Of a DNA stretch of 64,000 nucleotides, positions 35,253 to 45,029 are shown piece after piece. Source of the stretch: Corynebacterium sp. sy039 (GTDB taxonomy: Bacteria; Actinomycetota; Actinomycetes; Mycobacteriales; Mycobacteriaceae). Position numbers and translations under genes: made by a program. The notes below the pieces were generated by a model. That model was given only the letters and a program-made list of their open reading frames with translations. It had not been told where the DNA came from and made no database searches. The stretch covers positions 496,001 through 560,000 of the forward strand of contig NZ_CP042325.1 of NCBI RefSeq assembly GCF_007904105.1. Reading direction: 5' to 3'. The stretch's first letter is position 1; each line of letters begins with the position of its first letter.

Positions 35253-35492
35253 ATGGATATTAAAATTGGTTTAACGCAATCACCACGTGAATTGGTAATT
35301 AGTTCAACTAATACGCAAGAGGAACTAGCTGCACAGGTGAGTGCTGCTTTTACTGCAGAAAACGCCCAAGGGTCAGGGGTGTTAGATCTCGTCGATGAGC
35401 GCGGCAATCGTTATCTTGTGCGTACTGCACAGATTGCGTATGTTGAATTAGGTAGTAATCAAACCCGAACCGTTGGGTTCGCAGGAGCATAA
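35253..35492 (+). CDS. DUF3107 family small protein
   Basis: A 79-residue protein starting MDIKIGLTQSPRELVISSTN and containing LVDERGNRYLVRTAQIAYVELG, the pattern of DUF3107 (Rv3208A in M. tuberculosis). It is a small beta-rich cytoplasmic protein of unknown role, conserved in actinobacteria. GAAAGGATATG lies before the ATG. The DUF3152 gene begins 4 bp after its stop. Confidence 0.9.
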   Translation: MDIKIGLTQSPRELVISSTNTQEELAAQVSAAFTAENAQGSGVLDLVDERGNRYLVRTAQIAYVELGSNQTRTVGFAGA

Positions 35493-35496
35493 GTTC

Positions 35497-36399
35497 ATGG
35501 CACACACTGATGAGGGATTTCTCGTACGCTTTGCACGCAATTATGGTTGGCGTGCTTATGCAATACCAGTGCTGATTGTGATTAGTATTTGGGTGCTTTA
35601 CGACGTTCTCATCAGTCCTGCTTTAATCGAAAAGCGCACGCAACCTGTGGCATCAACGGTCGCGACGGTATCAGAAGCGGAGAAAAGCGTAAGCAATACC
35701 GATAAAAAGTCTGCTATTCCCGGTCCGAATCCAGCTAGTGCGCGTAAGTTAGCCAATGACGCGGCACAGTTACCTCTAGGCGGTTCTTATACAGAAAAAG
35801 GTGATGAGTCATATCGCACCGTTGGTGTCGCAGGAGCAGCGGTTGGGCAGGGGCGAGAAAAAACCTTTACCTATGTTGTAGAGATTGAAAATGGCATAGA
35901 TTCTGCTGCTTATGGTGGTGATGATGGATTTGCTGCCATGGTTGATGCCACTCTTGCTAATCCCAAAGGTTGGACTGCAGATTCTCAATATAAGTTTGAG
36001 CATATTAACGACCCTGAGCGAGCTGATTTGCGTATTCAACTCACTTCACTTGGTACCACTCACAAATTATGTGGCGATGACATTGCTATGGAAACAAGCT
36101 GCTTTTATTCTGAAGGCAATCGCGTGGTCATCAATGAATCTCGTTGGGTTCGAGGTGCAGCAACTTTTAACGGTGACCTAGGGGCATATCGCCAATACTT
36201 GATTAACCATGAGGTTGGGCACGGCATTGGTTTCTCTCAACATCAACCCTGTGCACGCAATGGTGAATTAGCGCCGATAATGATGCAACAGACATTGAGC
36301 TTATCTAACTCAGAACTGTTTAGAATAGAACCTAATGAGGCGTATGCAAATGACAACGCAGTATGTGCGCCGAACGCATGGCCTTATCCACGTGGTTGA
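35497..36399 (+). CDS. DUF3152 membrane-anchored zinc metalloprotease-like protein
   Basis: A 300-residue protein with one transmembrane helix at about residues 19-40 and an extracellular domain. The motif NHEVGHGIGFSQH (HExxHxxGxxH) is a metzincin-type zinc site, and four further Cys (DIAMETSCFY, QPCARN, AVCAPN and LCGDD) may form disulfides. It corresponds to Rv3207c. Substrate is unknown. I chose ATG 35497, with AGGAG 9 bases upstream inside the end of the DUF3107 gene; the frame also opens at TTG 35473. Confidence 0.88.
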   Translation: MAHTDEGFLVRFARNYGWRAYAIPVLIVISIWVLYDVLISPALIEKRTQPVASTVATVSEAEKSVSNTDKKSAIPGPNPASARKLANDAAQLPLGGSYTEKGDESYRTVGVAGAAVGQGREKTFTYVVEIENGIDSAAYGGDDGFAAMVDATLANPKGWTADSQYKFEHINDPERADLRIQLTSLGTTHKLCGDDIAMETSCFYSEGNRVVINESRWVRGAATFNGDLGAYRQYLINHEVGHGIGFSQHQPCARNGELAPIMMQQTLSLSNSELFRIEPNEAYANDNAVCAPNAWPYPRG

Positions 36400-36481
36400 A
36401 TCATAGCCAAACCATAGCTGCTGAGCACAGCATATAGAGAGTACACAGCTACAGTGCAGGATTGAGAGGATAGTAGCAATC

Positions 36482-37321
36482 ATGGATCATCAGAACCTAC
36501 CAGATCATGTTCGTGATGCTTTTCATGCTTCTCATGCATCAGCACACATACTCGATGTTGCATGGGGCTATGGTTGGCGCGTTGATGATCTTGTGCTCTC
36601 TGCTGTTACTCGGCATGATCATAGTGCTTGGTCAGCGCGGATAAGAGAGAAGCTCAATGTTCATGGTCTACGTATCGTGCGCCCAGTGCGTGCTACAGAT
36701 GGCAGATTTATTAGTGCTGGTTGGTGCGCTAATACCTTCGTCGAGGGCAAAATAGAACCACGAGTTGATGAAACAGTTGCTGCGGCACTGCGCCTAGATA
36801 CTATGTTGGGGCAATTGGATATTCCAGACTTCTTCCATGAGCCTGATCCTACAGATATTTTTGCTCTTGCCGACGTTCATGCCTGGCTCCCTAACCCAGC
36901 ACATACATTAACCTTTGACCAGGAGATTCCTACGCAACGCCTTGCCGCAGAGCTTGTGACACAATTAGCACCCTACTTCTCGCTTATCGACGCCCCTCGC
37001 CAGGTAAATCACGCCGATATGATGGCGACAACCATCTACGCTGGTAGCCAAGCTCCTGTGCTGACGGAACTTGTAGGAGTAGCGCGTCCTTATGGATATA
37101 GTGCGGCTTTAGCTATTATTGATGCACTGCTTATCGGGGCAACTGATGAGAAAATTATTGATCGCTTTGCGCATATCGCACATCGTGATCAGCTTTTGTT
37201 AAGGGCACTAACGTATCGAATTTGTTTGCATGCCTATCATCCGGAAGCTAAACAAAAAGCAGGGGAAAACCTAAAATGGGTGACTGGTGCGCTTATCTCG
37301 CGGCTATCTGCCAAACTATAA
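36482..37321 (+). CDS. TIGR02569 family actinobacterial protein (Rv3205c-like)
   Basis: A 279-residue protein starting with a helical DHVRDAFHAS region; the centre has RIVRPVRATDGRFISAGWCANTFVEG and a later NHADMMATTIYAG. These suit the TIGR02569 group, which resembles aminoglycoside/choline kinase folds. The HxDxxxxN catalytic loop appears only as NHADMMATTI, so kinase activity is uncertain. It lies 3 bp before adnA and is probably co-transcribed with it. Confidence 0.75.
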   Translation: MDHQNLPDHVRDAFHASHASAHILDVAWGYGWRVDDLVLSAVTRHDHSAWSARIREKLNVHGLRIVRPVRATDGRFISAGWCANTFVEGKIEPRVDETVAAALRLDTMLGQLDIPDFFHEPDPTDIFALADVHAWLPNPAHTLTFDQEIPTQRLAAELVTQLAPYFSLIDAPRQVNHADMMATTIYAGSQAPVLTELVGVARPYGYSAALAIIDALLIGATDEKIIDRFAHIAHRDQLLLRALTYRICLHAYHPEAKQKAGENLKWVTGALISRLSAKL

Positions 37322-37324
37322 GCT

Positions 37325-40300
37325 ATGACTGATAAGACAGATACAACTCATGACTCGATTTTTCTAGGGCAGCGCAGTCCTATTCCTCGTATTCGCCTTC
37401 ACGCTCCTGAGCGGCAGAATGTCGCACGTACGTGGGATAATGATTTATATCGTGAGCATAAGGGGATTTGGCGCTTACAAGGTAGTGCAGGTAGTGGTGT
37501 GAGTAGCCTGATCCTTGATACCGTCGCAAAGCGTATTGAGCAAGGATGTGATCCCGCCAGTATTATTGTGATCGGTACTACTCAGGCAGCTGTTGCTTCA
37601 CTGAGGTGGGGACTGGCACAGCGATTATCCGATAGTCAATTCGCGAGCACTAATACAATTGTTCGTTCAGTACACTCGCTTGCTTTTGCCATGTTGAGAA
37701 TAAATATGGCAGAACATACTCAAGAAGAGTTAAGGCTGATCCCTGGTGCGCAGCAGGACGCAGTTATGCGTGAGCTATTGGCTGGTCATGCGGCTGCTGG
37801 GGCGCCTGGATGGCCAGAACAAATGCGAGAAGCCGTGGGAATGCTTGGCTTTGCCCGGCAGCTTCGTGATTTTCTCTTGCGCTCAGCAGAACGTGGGGTA
37901 GGGCCGGAGGATTTAGAAGAACTGGGGGCGCGCTTTCACCGTCCAATGTGGACCAGTGCTGGAGCATTCATGCGCGAGTACGAGCAGACTATGGAATTGG
38001 GGGGTAACCGTTCCTTGAGTGCTTCTGAGCTCATTAGTGCAGCATTAGCATACTCGGCTACCGATTATGGTTTTAGGACAGTTATTGTTGATGATGCGCA
38101 AAACTTAGATCCACAGGCTGCCCGCTTGATTGATCGGCTTCTGCACTATGCAGATTTTGGTATTATTGCCGGAAATCCTCAGCACAGTATTTTCCACTTC
38201 CGTGGTGCGCATACGCAATTTTTAGAACACTACCCTGTAGATCATGAGCTGTATCTGTCGGATAGCTACCGTCAGCCAAATAAAGAAGTACATATTCTTG
38301 ATTCTGAGAATAAGCAGTGGGAATTAGCTGCTGATACTTTTCGCAGGAAACACTTGTTAGAAGCAGTGCGGTGGCGCGACATGGCACTTATTGTGCGTTC
38401 ATCCACAATGGTCGATGCAGCACGTCGTACGCTGTTGGCAGCAGGAGTGCCGGTACATACTGATCCAGGCGATATTATCCTTGCTGAACAACCTATTGTT
38501 GCTGCACTTTTGCGTATTCTACGTTCCTTGTCTCAGCCACTTAGTGCTCGTGAACTAGAAGACCTTGCCCTAGGGCCACTAGGCGGTGCCGACCCAGCAA
38601 CAATGCGGCGTCTTTTACGTGGATTGCGGTTATTAGAGATACGTCGAGGTGGAACGCGTCGGGCAATCGAAGTGCTCCAGATAATAATTAGTGCACAGCC
38701 AGAACACCAGAATGAGAAAGCTGAGCTATATGAGCAAGCGCACAGTGTGCTGACACAGCGTGAGTTAGACATTCTTGACCGTATCAGCAAAGTTTTTATT
38801 GCTGCTGCACAGGCTTATCGTAGCAAAGCCAATATCGAAGAAGCATTGTGGGCTGTGTGGTCGACATCTGGCTTAGCAGAGCATTTACTGGCAGTAAGTT
38901 TACGTGGTGGTACTGCAGGTGCACAGGCAGATCGTGATTTAGATGCAGTAATGGCGCTTTTCGACGCAGCGAGCGACTGGGTACGTCGTCGTCCAGGAGC
39001 AAGCATCCATTCTTTCCTTGTGCATATCGACGAGCAGGAATTACCTACAGGAGTGCGTGATCGTCGGGTACTTAGACCTGATGCTGTGCAGATCTTGACA
39101 GCTCATAGCGTGGGTGCACAAGAATGGGACATTGTTTTTATTGCAGGGGTACAAGAGAATACGTGGCCGGATATGGCAATCACGGGTTCACTTTTTGGTC
39201 AGGAAGAACTTATTGATTACCTTGACTCAGGTATTGAACCTGGTACACCAGTATCACAAATTAGTGCACGTGTTGCAGAAGAAAAGCGGTTATTCGAGTT
39301 AGCAATCAGTCGTGCAACGACATTAGTGCAAATCAGTGCGGTGGATGATCCAGAAGGGGATATTCCCTTAGAACCATCACGATTTATTTATGACATACCT
39401 GGGGCAGAATACTATGACAGCCATGATAAAGCAGCTACTACCACAGGTGAGCAACACGCGGGGGCTGACAGTGGCACGTCGGATGCGTCGCATACTACTA
39501 AATCCACTGAATCCACTAATTATTTTCGATTCTTTTTGCTCAGCTCACTGGTAAGTGAGTTGCGTAGGGCAGTAAGTGATGAAGAGAACCCACCGCAATT
39601 GCGAGAACAAGCAGCACGTCAGCTTGCAAAACTAGCTGAGACAGGGGTGCCAGGGGCAGATCCTGATTCTTGGTGGGGAATACAGGAACCTAGTGAGTCA
39701 GAACCAATAACAGTACGCAGTTTATCTCCGTCGGCTGTGGAAAAAGCAATGGAGTGTCCATTGCGTGTCAGCCTAGATAATAAGAAACTTTCCGCTGATG
39801 CAAGCAATGCTTTTGCTATGCACAAAGGCACTCTAGCTCATGCTTATGCCGAAGCAATCACGAATGGTATGCCCGAGGAAAAAGCGCGAGCACTGGTCAA
39901 CGAAGCATTTGTGGATTTGGCGGAACTGCCATCGTGGCGTAAAGATACCGCCATAGAAGAATGGGAAAATATACTGGCTAAGTTACGTAGTTGGTTGGCG
40001 GGAAGAACCGGAAAGACTGAACTGCTAGGGGTGGAAGTGAGCGCTGATGTGCGTATTTCTGATTCTCTGCGGTTGCGCGGCAGGATTGACCGACTCGATA
40101 AGACCGAAGATGGGGTATGTATCGTCGATATTAAAACGAGTAAAACTGCCATCAGTGTCAAAGACGCCGAGGACAATAAGCAATTGCTGACCTATCAGTT
40201 GATGTTGAGCCGTTCGCAGTTGGAAGAACAAGACGGTGAAATCCATATTCGCAGTATTCCTATGCGAGGTACCGGTAACAACAGCGACGATGCCAACGAC

Positions 40301-40552
40301 ACAGCACGTGTAGGAATAGACGTTGATGAGGCAATGTTGGTGTATCCTGCTACCACCTCCAAAGGCGTTACGGTACGTTCTCAGACGCGTCGTACTAGAG
40401 AAACTCTTGATGAGTTGGCAGCAGAGCTTATTTATGTGGCTCAGGAATTACGTGGTCCCACTATTATCGCGCGGAAGAATAAGCAATGCGATTTGTGCGA
40501 TTACAAGAGCATATGCCCAGTGCAACCTGAAGGAAAGACGGTGTTATCATGA
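37325..40552 (+). CDS. adnA: AdnA subunit of the AdnAB helicase-nuclease, with degenerate ATPase motifs
   Basis: A 1075-residue subunit of AdnAB, the actinobacterial end-resection machine. The N-terminal UvrD-like motor spans about 1-700, with GNPQHSIFHFRGA and a motif VI-like ELAISRATT. The C-terminal RecB-family nuclease has GRIDRLD and the catalytic IVDIKTS. An iron-sulfur staple is formed by Cys in AMECPL and CDLCDYKSIC. Walker A reads GSAGSGVSS, where Val replaces the essential Lys, and Walker B reads VDDAQ instead of DExx. The motor is therefore probably inactive, leaving AdnB to drive translocation while this subunit keeps nuclease function. It overlaps adnB by 4 bases. Confidence 0.9.
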   Translation: MTDKTDTTHDSIFLGQRSPIPRIRLHAPERQNVARTWDNDLYREHKGIWRLQGSAGSGVSSLILDTVAKRIEQGCDPASIIVIGTTQAAVASLRWGLAQRLSDSQFASTNTIVRSVHSLAFAMLRINMAEHTQEELRLIPGAQQDAVMRELLAGHAAAGAPGWPEQMREAVGMLGFARQLRDFLLRSAERGVGPEDLEELGARFHRPMWTSAGAFMREYEQTMELGGNRSLSASELISAALAYSATDYGFRTVIVDDAQNLDPQAARLIDRLLHYADFGIIAGNPQHSIFHFRGAHTQFLEHYPVDHELYLSDSYRQPNKEVHILDSENKQWELAADTFRRKHLLEAVRWRDMALIVRSSTMVDAARRTLLAAGVPVHTDPGDIILAEQPIVAALLRILRSLSQPLSARELEDLALGPLGGADPATMRRLLRGLRLLEIRRGGTRRAIEVLQIIISAQPEHQNEKAELYEQAHSVLTQRELDILDRISKVFIAAAQAYRSKANIEEALWAVWSTSGLAEHLLAVSLRGGTAGAQADRDLDAVMALFDAASDWVRRRPGASIHSFLVHIDEQELPTGVRDRRVLRPDAVQILTAHSVGAQEWDIVFIAGVQENTWPDMAITGSLFGQEELIDYLDSGIEPGTPVSQISARVAEEKRLFELAISRATTLVQISAVDDPEGDIPLEPSRFIYDIPGAEYYDSHDKAATTTGEQHAGADSGTSDASHTTKSTESTNYFRFFLLSSLVSELRRAVSDEENPPQLREQAARQLAKLAETGVPGADPDSWWGIQEPSESEPITVRSLSPSAVEKAMECPLRVSLDNKKLSADASNAFAMHKGTLAHAYAEAITNGMPEEKARALVNEAFVDLAELPSWRKDTAIEEWENILAKLRSWLAGRTGKTELLGVEVSADVRISDSLRLRGRIDRLDKTEDGVCIVDIKTSKTAISVKDAEDNKQLLTYQLMLSRSQLEEQDGEIHIRSIPMRGTGNNSDDANDTARVGIDVDEAMLVYPATTSKGVTVRSQTRRTRETLDELAAELIYVAQELRGPTIIARKNKQCDLCDYKSICPVQPEGKTVLS

Positions 40553-43500
40553 GTTTTGCGAATAAAGCTAATAAAAACGCCACCAGTGAGATAAAAATTT
40601 CTCCGCAGGAACTTTCGGTTGCGCTCGGGCAAAAATTTCCCCCTACAGAACAACAAGCAGCAGTTATTGCTGCCCCGCTTCATTCTATGCTGGTCGTCGC
40701 GGGTGCAGGTGCGGGTAAAACCGAAACAATGGCGGCTCGGGTTGTGTGGTTAGTGGCTAATGGTTTTATACGCCCAGATCAGGTTTTAGGCTTAACTTTT
40801 ACCCGGAAAGCAGCACAAGGACTCAGTGCTAGGATTCGTCAGCGTTTAGAGCAACTTGTTGGTGCCCCGATTATTAAAGATCTAGATCCCACCGGAGAGC
40901 TGGAAAAAACTCTCGAAACCATTGCGCCTGTGAGCTCTACCTATGATGCGTTTGTCGGGAAGGTTATGGGGGAGTTTGGGTTACTGCTGCCGGCGGAACC
41001 AGGGGCACGTTTGATTGGTGAGACTGAACTATATCAACGTGCGCATACTTTTGTCACTGAGTATCGCGGCACGTTGAGTACGAGCCACAGCACTGCTACC
41101 GTAGCGGGAACACTATTAAAACTCATTGCTGAGTTAGATAATCATCTCATTGACGAGAAAGAATTAGCTGAAGAAACTGATGCATTTGACAAGCTTTTCG
41201 ACGAACTGCCTCCAGGGCCACGTCAGAAATCTACGCTCAATCAAACTCTGCAAAAAATACGTGATCTCCAACTAAATCGTTTGGAATACGTCGATCTTGT
41301 ACGGCTATTCAAGCAGCAATTGCGGGAAGATCGACTCAAGACTTTCGGCGAGCAAACTGCCCAAGCTGCACGGTTGGCACGGCAAGATCCCAGCGTGGGC
41401 GCATTGTTATCCCAGCGCTATCCAGTAGTTATGCTCGATGAGTATCAAGATACCAGCTATGCTCAGCGGGTGCTTTTGCGTAGTTTATTTGCCCATAGTG
41501 CAGTTACTGCAGTGGGTGATCCCATGCAGTCCATCTATGGGTGGCGTGGTGCAACTGCTGCTAATCTCGAGCACTTTATTGCGGATTATGCTATTCGAGA
41601 TGAGCAGGGCGAAATAAGCGTTCCAGTAGAGCGCAAAGAACTAACGACAAGTTTCAGAAACCCAGAGCAAGTATTAGCACTTGCCAATGATGTCGCCGCT
41701 AGTGTCTTAGAAAAAAATGGTGCAGATAAACGTCCTGTCTCGCCTTTGCAGCCAGGTCCTGGTGCTCAAGACGGCATGATCCAATTTGGTTTTTTCGCAA
41801 CAGGGCAGCAGGAATGTGATTTTATTGTGGATGAACTCGCCCAAGCATATGAGCGTAGTCATATCCAATCTGATGGCGCTGCGAAAGATTTTCGTGCGGC
41901 GATTCTCTTGCGCAAAAACGCTCAGGCGGCACCCTTTGCCCAGGCCTTAGCTGAGCGTGGTATTCCTTATGAAATAGCTGATACCAGTGGGTTAATTCAT
42001 ATACCAGAGGTGGCAGATCTTATTGCAGTGGCAACAATGCTGATTCGGCCTCAGGATTCTCATGCTGCATTGCGCATTTTGCTCGGGCCACGGATTCAAT
42101 TGGGTCTTAATGATCTTGGAGCTCTTGCTCAGCGTGCTGCAACATTAGCTGGTCGTGTTCGCCATGAGGGGCAAACCCAACCTGAGGAGCAATCAAAGAC
42201 ACCTGAGGAAAAACTAAAAGATATCATCGCAGAGCTATATGAATCTGATCCTGATTTTTCCGTTGGGTTGGCAGATGCGTTGGCAGATTTGGGCGAGCCT
42301 GAGCAGTATTCTGTTCAAGGCTATCAACGTCTTTATCGACTTTCTGGTGAGCTACGTGCCTTGCGTACTCATAGTTTGCATCAGAGTTTGTCTGATCTAT
42401 TCAATGATATTGAACGGGTAATGGGGATTCGTACTGAAGTGCTCAGTCGTCAGGATCCTCATGCTGCGGGGGCAGTAGGCACAGTGCATTTGGATCAATT
42501 TGCCAAAGTCGTAGCCGATTATGCCAAAATACCTGGTGCAACGCTTGGCGCCTTCTTAGATTATTTGCGCGATAGTGAAAAGTGGGAGCGAGGTTTATCC
42601 CAAGGGCAAGTACGCGTTAATACTCAACGAGTGCAGATTCTCACGATTCACAAAGCTAAAGGCCTAGAGTGGGATTTTGTCATTGTCCCAGGGGTTGATC
42701 AAAAAGCATATGTCACTAATACAAGTACTTGGTTGAGCAAGGTGGAGTATGTGCCTTGTGGTGTCAAAGGTGATCCTGATGACGCAGTTGAGCCTGGAGT
42801 TCCAGTGCTTGACTTAGTTGAGGTGGAAAATCGCAAAGATCTCGAAGAAGCCTTAAAACACCATAAGAATGAATACATTATTGCTACTAAAGACGAAGCC
42901 ACGCGACTTTTCTATGTGGCACTCACGCGTAGCGAACGACGACTACTCATTACTGCATCGGCAGAAAATGAAGCTATTGTCTCTGGTGACCGTGAACCTT
43001 ATGAGCTTTTTAGCTCTCTTGCTGCGCACTATCCGGATTATGTAACCCAGTGGTATGGGCAAAACCTAGAGGTAGACATATCAGCAGAATCTGATCAACC
43101 TCTATGTGCCAAACCACCTGTCTCAGCAGTGGTAGAGGGGGCATTTCCGCAGCAATTAGAGCACTCACACAAAGCAGCATTACTTAGTGGTGCACAATTG
43201 GTGCGCCAGGCGCAACAGCAACTACCTGAGTTAAGTCAGGATCGAGAGATTTATGGCACGTGGGAAAAAGAAGTTGCTGCTTTGATTGAAGAACATCGAT
43301 TGGCACAGCAAGCATATGTCGATATTGAGTTATCTCAAGAATTGACTGCTACAGATTTGGTGAGTTTAAGCAGCAATCCTGAGTATTTTGCTCGCCGTCA
43401 ACGTCGTCCGGTGCCTTATAAACCACAGAGCAGTTCGCGGCTTGGTGAGTCTTTCCACAGTTGGTTGGAAAAACGTGTTGGTGTCCAAGCTCTGTTAGAT

Positions 43501-43935
43501 GAAAATGAGCTTGTAGCAGATGAAGAACAGGTTTCTACAGAACAACTTGATCAACTTAAAGCTGCTTTCTTAGCTAGCGATTGGGCACAGCGCACGCCAA
43601 CTTATGTGGAGTATCCATTTGAGATCGCCATTGGACGAGTGGTGGTGCGTGGCAGGATGGATGCAGTATTCACCCAACCTGATGGCACATGGCAGATTAT
43701 TGACTGGAAAACTGGGCATATTCCTGGGAAAAAAGAAATGGAGTCGGCAAAGATACAATTAGCGGTGTATCGTTTGGCATTATCGCGACTACATGGCATA
43801 CCAGTCGATTCCGTGTCTGCAGCGTTTTACTATGTTGCCCATGATGTGTTAGTCGCACCGAAAGATTTACCAACACAGCAGGAACTAGAGCAACTGTTGT
43901 TGATAGAAAGTGGAGGTAGCAACGAGCATGAGTAA
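40549..43935 (+). CDS. adnB: AdnB subunit of the AdnAB helicase-nuclease
   Basis: An 1128-residue protein with an intact UvrD-type motor: Walker A AGAGAGKTETM near residue 50, LTFTRKAAQGL, Walker B MLDEYQDTSYAQ, GDPMQSIYGWRGA, TIHKAKGLEWDFV and YVALTRSERRL. The C-terminal RecB-family nuclease has GRMDAVF and IIDWKTG. In mycobacteria AdnB is the leading motor that unwinds DNA from double-strand ends. Here it pairs with an AdnA whose ATPase motifs are lost. It starts within the end of adnA and overlaps the K+ channel gene by 8 bases. Confidence 0.95.
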   Translation: MSFANKANKNATSEIKISPQELSVALGQKFPPTEQQAAVIAAPLHSMLVVAGAGAGKTETMAARVVWLVANGFIRPDQVLGLTFTRKAAQGLSARIRQRLEQLVGAPIIKDLDPTGELEKTLETIAPVSSTYDAFVGKVMGEFGLLLPAEPGARLIGETELYQRAHTFVTEYRGTLSTSHSTATVAGTLLKLIAELDNHLIDEKELAEETDAFDKLFDELPPGPRQKSTLNQTLQKIRDLQLNRLEYVDLVRLFKQQLREDRLKTFGEQTAQAARLARQDPSVGALLSQRYPVVMLDEYQDTSYAQRVLLRSLFAHSAVTAVGDPMQSIYGWRGATAANLEHFIADYAIRDEQGEISVPVERKELTTSFRNPEQVLALANDVAASVLEKNGADKRPVSPLQPGPGAQDGMIQFGFFATGQQECDFIVDELAQAYERSHIQSDGAAKDFRAAILLRKNAQAAPFAQALAERGIPYEIADTSGLIHIPEVADLIAVATMLIRPQDSHAALRILLGPRIQLGLNDLGALAQRAATLAGRVRHEGQTQPEEQSKTPEEKLKDIIAELYESDPDFSVGLADALADLGEPEQYSVQGYQRLYRLSGELRALRTHSLHQSLSDLFNDIERVMGIRTEVLSRQDPHAAGAVGTVHLDQFAKVVADYAKIPGATLGAFLDYLRDSEKWERGLSQGQVRVNTQRVQILTIHKAKGLEWDFVIVPGVDQKAYVTNTSTWLSKVEYVPCGVKGDPDDAVEPGVPVLDLVEVENRKDLEEALKHHKNEYIIATKDEATRLFYVALTRSERRLLITASAENEAIVSGDREPYELFSSLAAHYPDYVTQWYGQNLEVDISAESDQPLCAKPPVSAVVEGAFPQQLEHSHKAALLSGAQLVRQAQQQLPELSQDREIYGTWEKEVAALIEEHRLAQQAYVDIELSQELTATDLVSLSSNPEYFARRQRRPVPYKPQSSSRLGESFHSWLEKRVGVQALLDENELVADEEQVSTEQLDQLKAAFLASDWAQRTPTYVEYPFEIAIGRVVVRGRMDAVFTQPDGTWQIIDWKTGHIPGKKEMESAKIQLAVYRLALSRLHGIPVDSVSAAFYYVAHDVLVAPKDLPTQQELEQLLLIESGGSNEHE

Positions 43936-44995
43936 TTCTCGTTCTCTGGCGCGCCGTCGGAAAGAACATAGCTCTGGGATTGCTGAATATGCGCAGTTAC
44001 ATACAGTGGGTTTGCCTAAGCCATATGTGGTTTCTCCGGTGCGGCTCATTGCGCAGCGTATTGCTTATGCTCTTATCCTTCTTGTTGCAGTAGCGCTTTT
44101 GGTCTATACCGACAAAGGTGGATATTCAGAGTCGTTGACGTTCATTGATGCTCTGTATTATTCGACCGTGTCACTTTCTACCACTGGTTATGGTGATATA
44201 ACCCCTGTGACTCAGCAAGCGCGATTGCTCAACATTATTATTATTGCTCCTTTGCGAGTAATGTTCCTTATTTTGTTGGTCGGTACGACATTGTCAGTGC
44301 TGACTGAAGAGTCACGAAGAATGTGGCAGATCCAGCGTTGGAGGAGAAGAATGCGCAACCATACGGTTGTTATTGGATATGGGACTAAGGGGCGATCCGC
44401 AGTGGTTGCCTTGCTTGCCGACGGAGTCCTACCGAAAGACATTGTTGTTGTTGATACAGACAAAGAGGCGCTTGACCTTGCAAACAGTGAGGGCTTGGTG
44501 ACCGTCGCTGGTTCCGCAACGAAATCGGATGTCCTAAAACTAGCCGGTGTGCCGAAGGCGAAAGCAGTGGTAGTGGCACCAAATCTTGATGATACTGCAG
44601 TGCTTGTTACCTTGAGTGTGCGTGAATTAGCGCCATCGGCGTGGATTGTGGCTAGTGTGCGAGAGTCAGAAAACCAAAGGCTTCTTGAACAATCTGGTGC
44701 TGATTCAGTAGTCATTTCTTCGGAAACCGCAGGTCGAATGCTTGGTCTTGCTACAGTAACGCCATCTGTGGTGGAAATGATGGAAGATTTGCTGTCGCCA
44801 GACGAAGGTTTTTCTGTTGCTGAACGCCTTATCGCAGAGGACGAAGTAGGTGCAAACCCTCGTCACCTCGCCGATATTGTGCTAGGAGTGGTGCGTTCCG
44901 GTGAGCTATACCGCATTGATTCTCCTGAAGCTGAAACAGTGGAACCAGGCGACCGTCTCCTCTACGTGCGGCGCGTTTTCGCTGATCAAGATTGA
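43928..44995 (+). CDS. Two-helix potassium channel with RCK (TrkA-N/TrkA-C) domain
   Basis: A 355-residue channel. Two transmembrane helices (about 45-65 and 100-125) flank the pore loop with the K+ selectivity filter TTGYGD. The cytoplasmic RCK N-domain has the nucleotide-binding VVIGYGTKGRSAV and VVDTDKEAL; a TrkA-C domain follows after about 280. It matches Rv3200c. I chose ATG 43928 with GGAGG 11 bases before; the frame also opens at 43910. It is coupled to adnB but has no known link with DNA repair. Confidence 0.93.
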   Translation: MSNSRSLARRRKEHSSGIAEYAQLHTVGLPKPYVVSPVRLIAQRIAYALILLVAVALLVYTDKGGYSESLTFIDALYYSTVSLSTTGYGDITPVTQQARLLNIIIIAPLRVMFLILLVGTTLSVLTEESRRMWQIQRWRRRMRNHTVVIGYGTKGRSAVVALLADGVLPKDIVVVDTDKEALDLANSEGLVTVAGSATKSDVLKLAGVPKAKAVVVAPNLDDTAVLVTLSVRELAPSAWIVASVRESENQRLLEQSGADSVVISSETAGRMLGLATVTPSVVEMMEDLLSPDEGFSVAERLIAEDEVGANPRHLADIVLGVVRSGELYRIDSPEAETVEPGDRLLYVRRVFADQD

Positions 44996-45029
44996 TAATC
45001 CATACCGCAATAGAGGCTGTAGCTAATAG

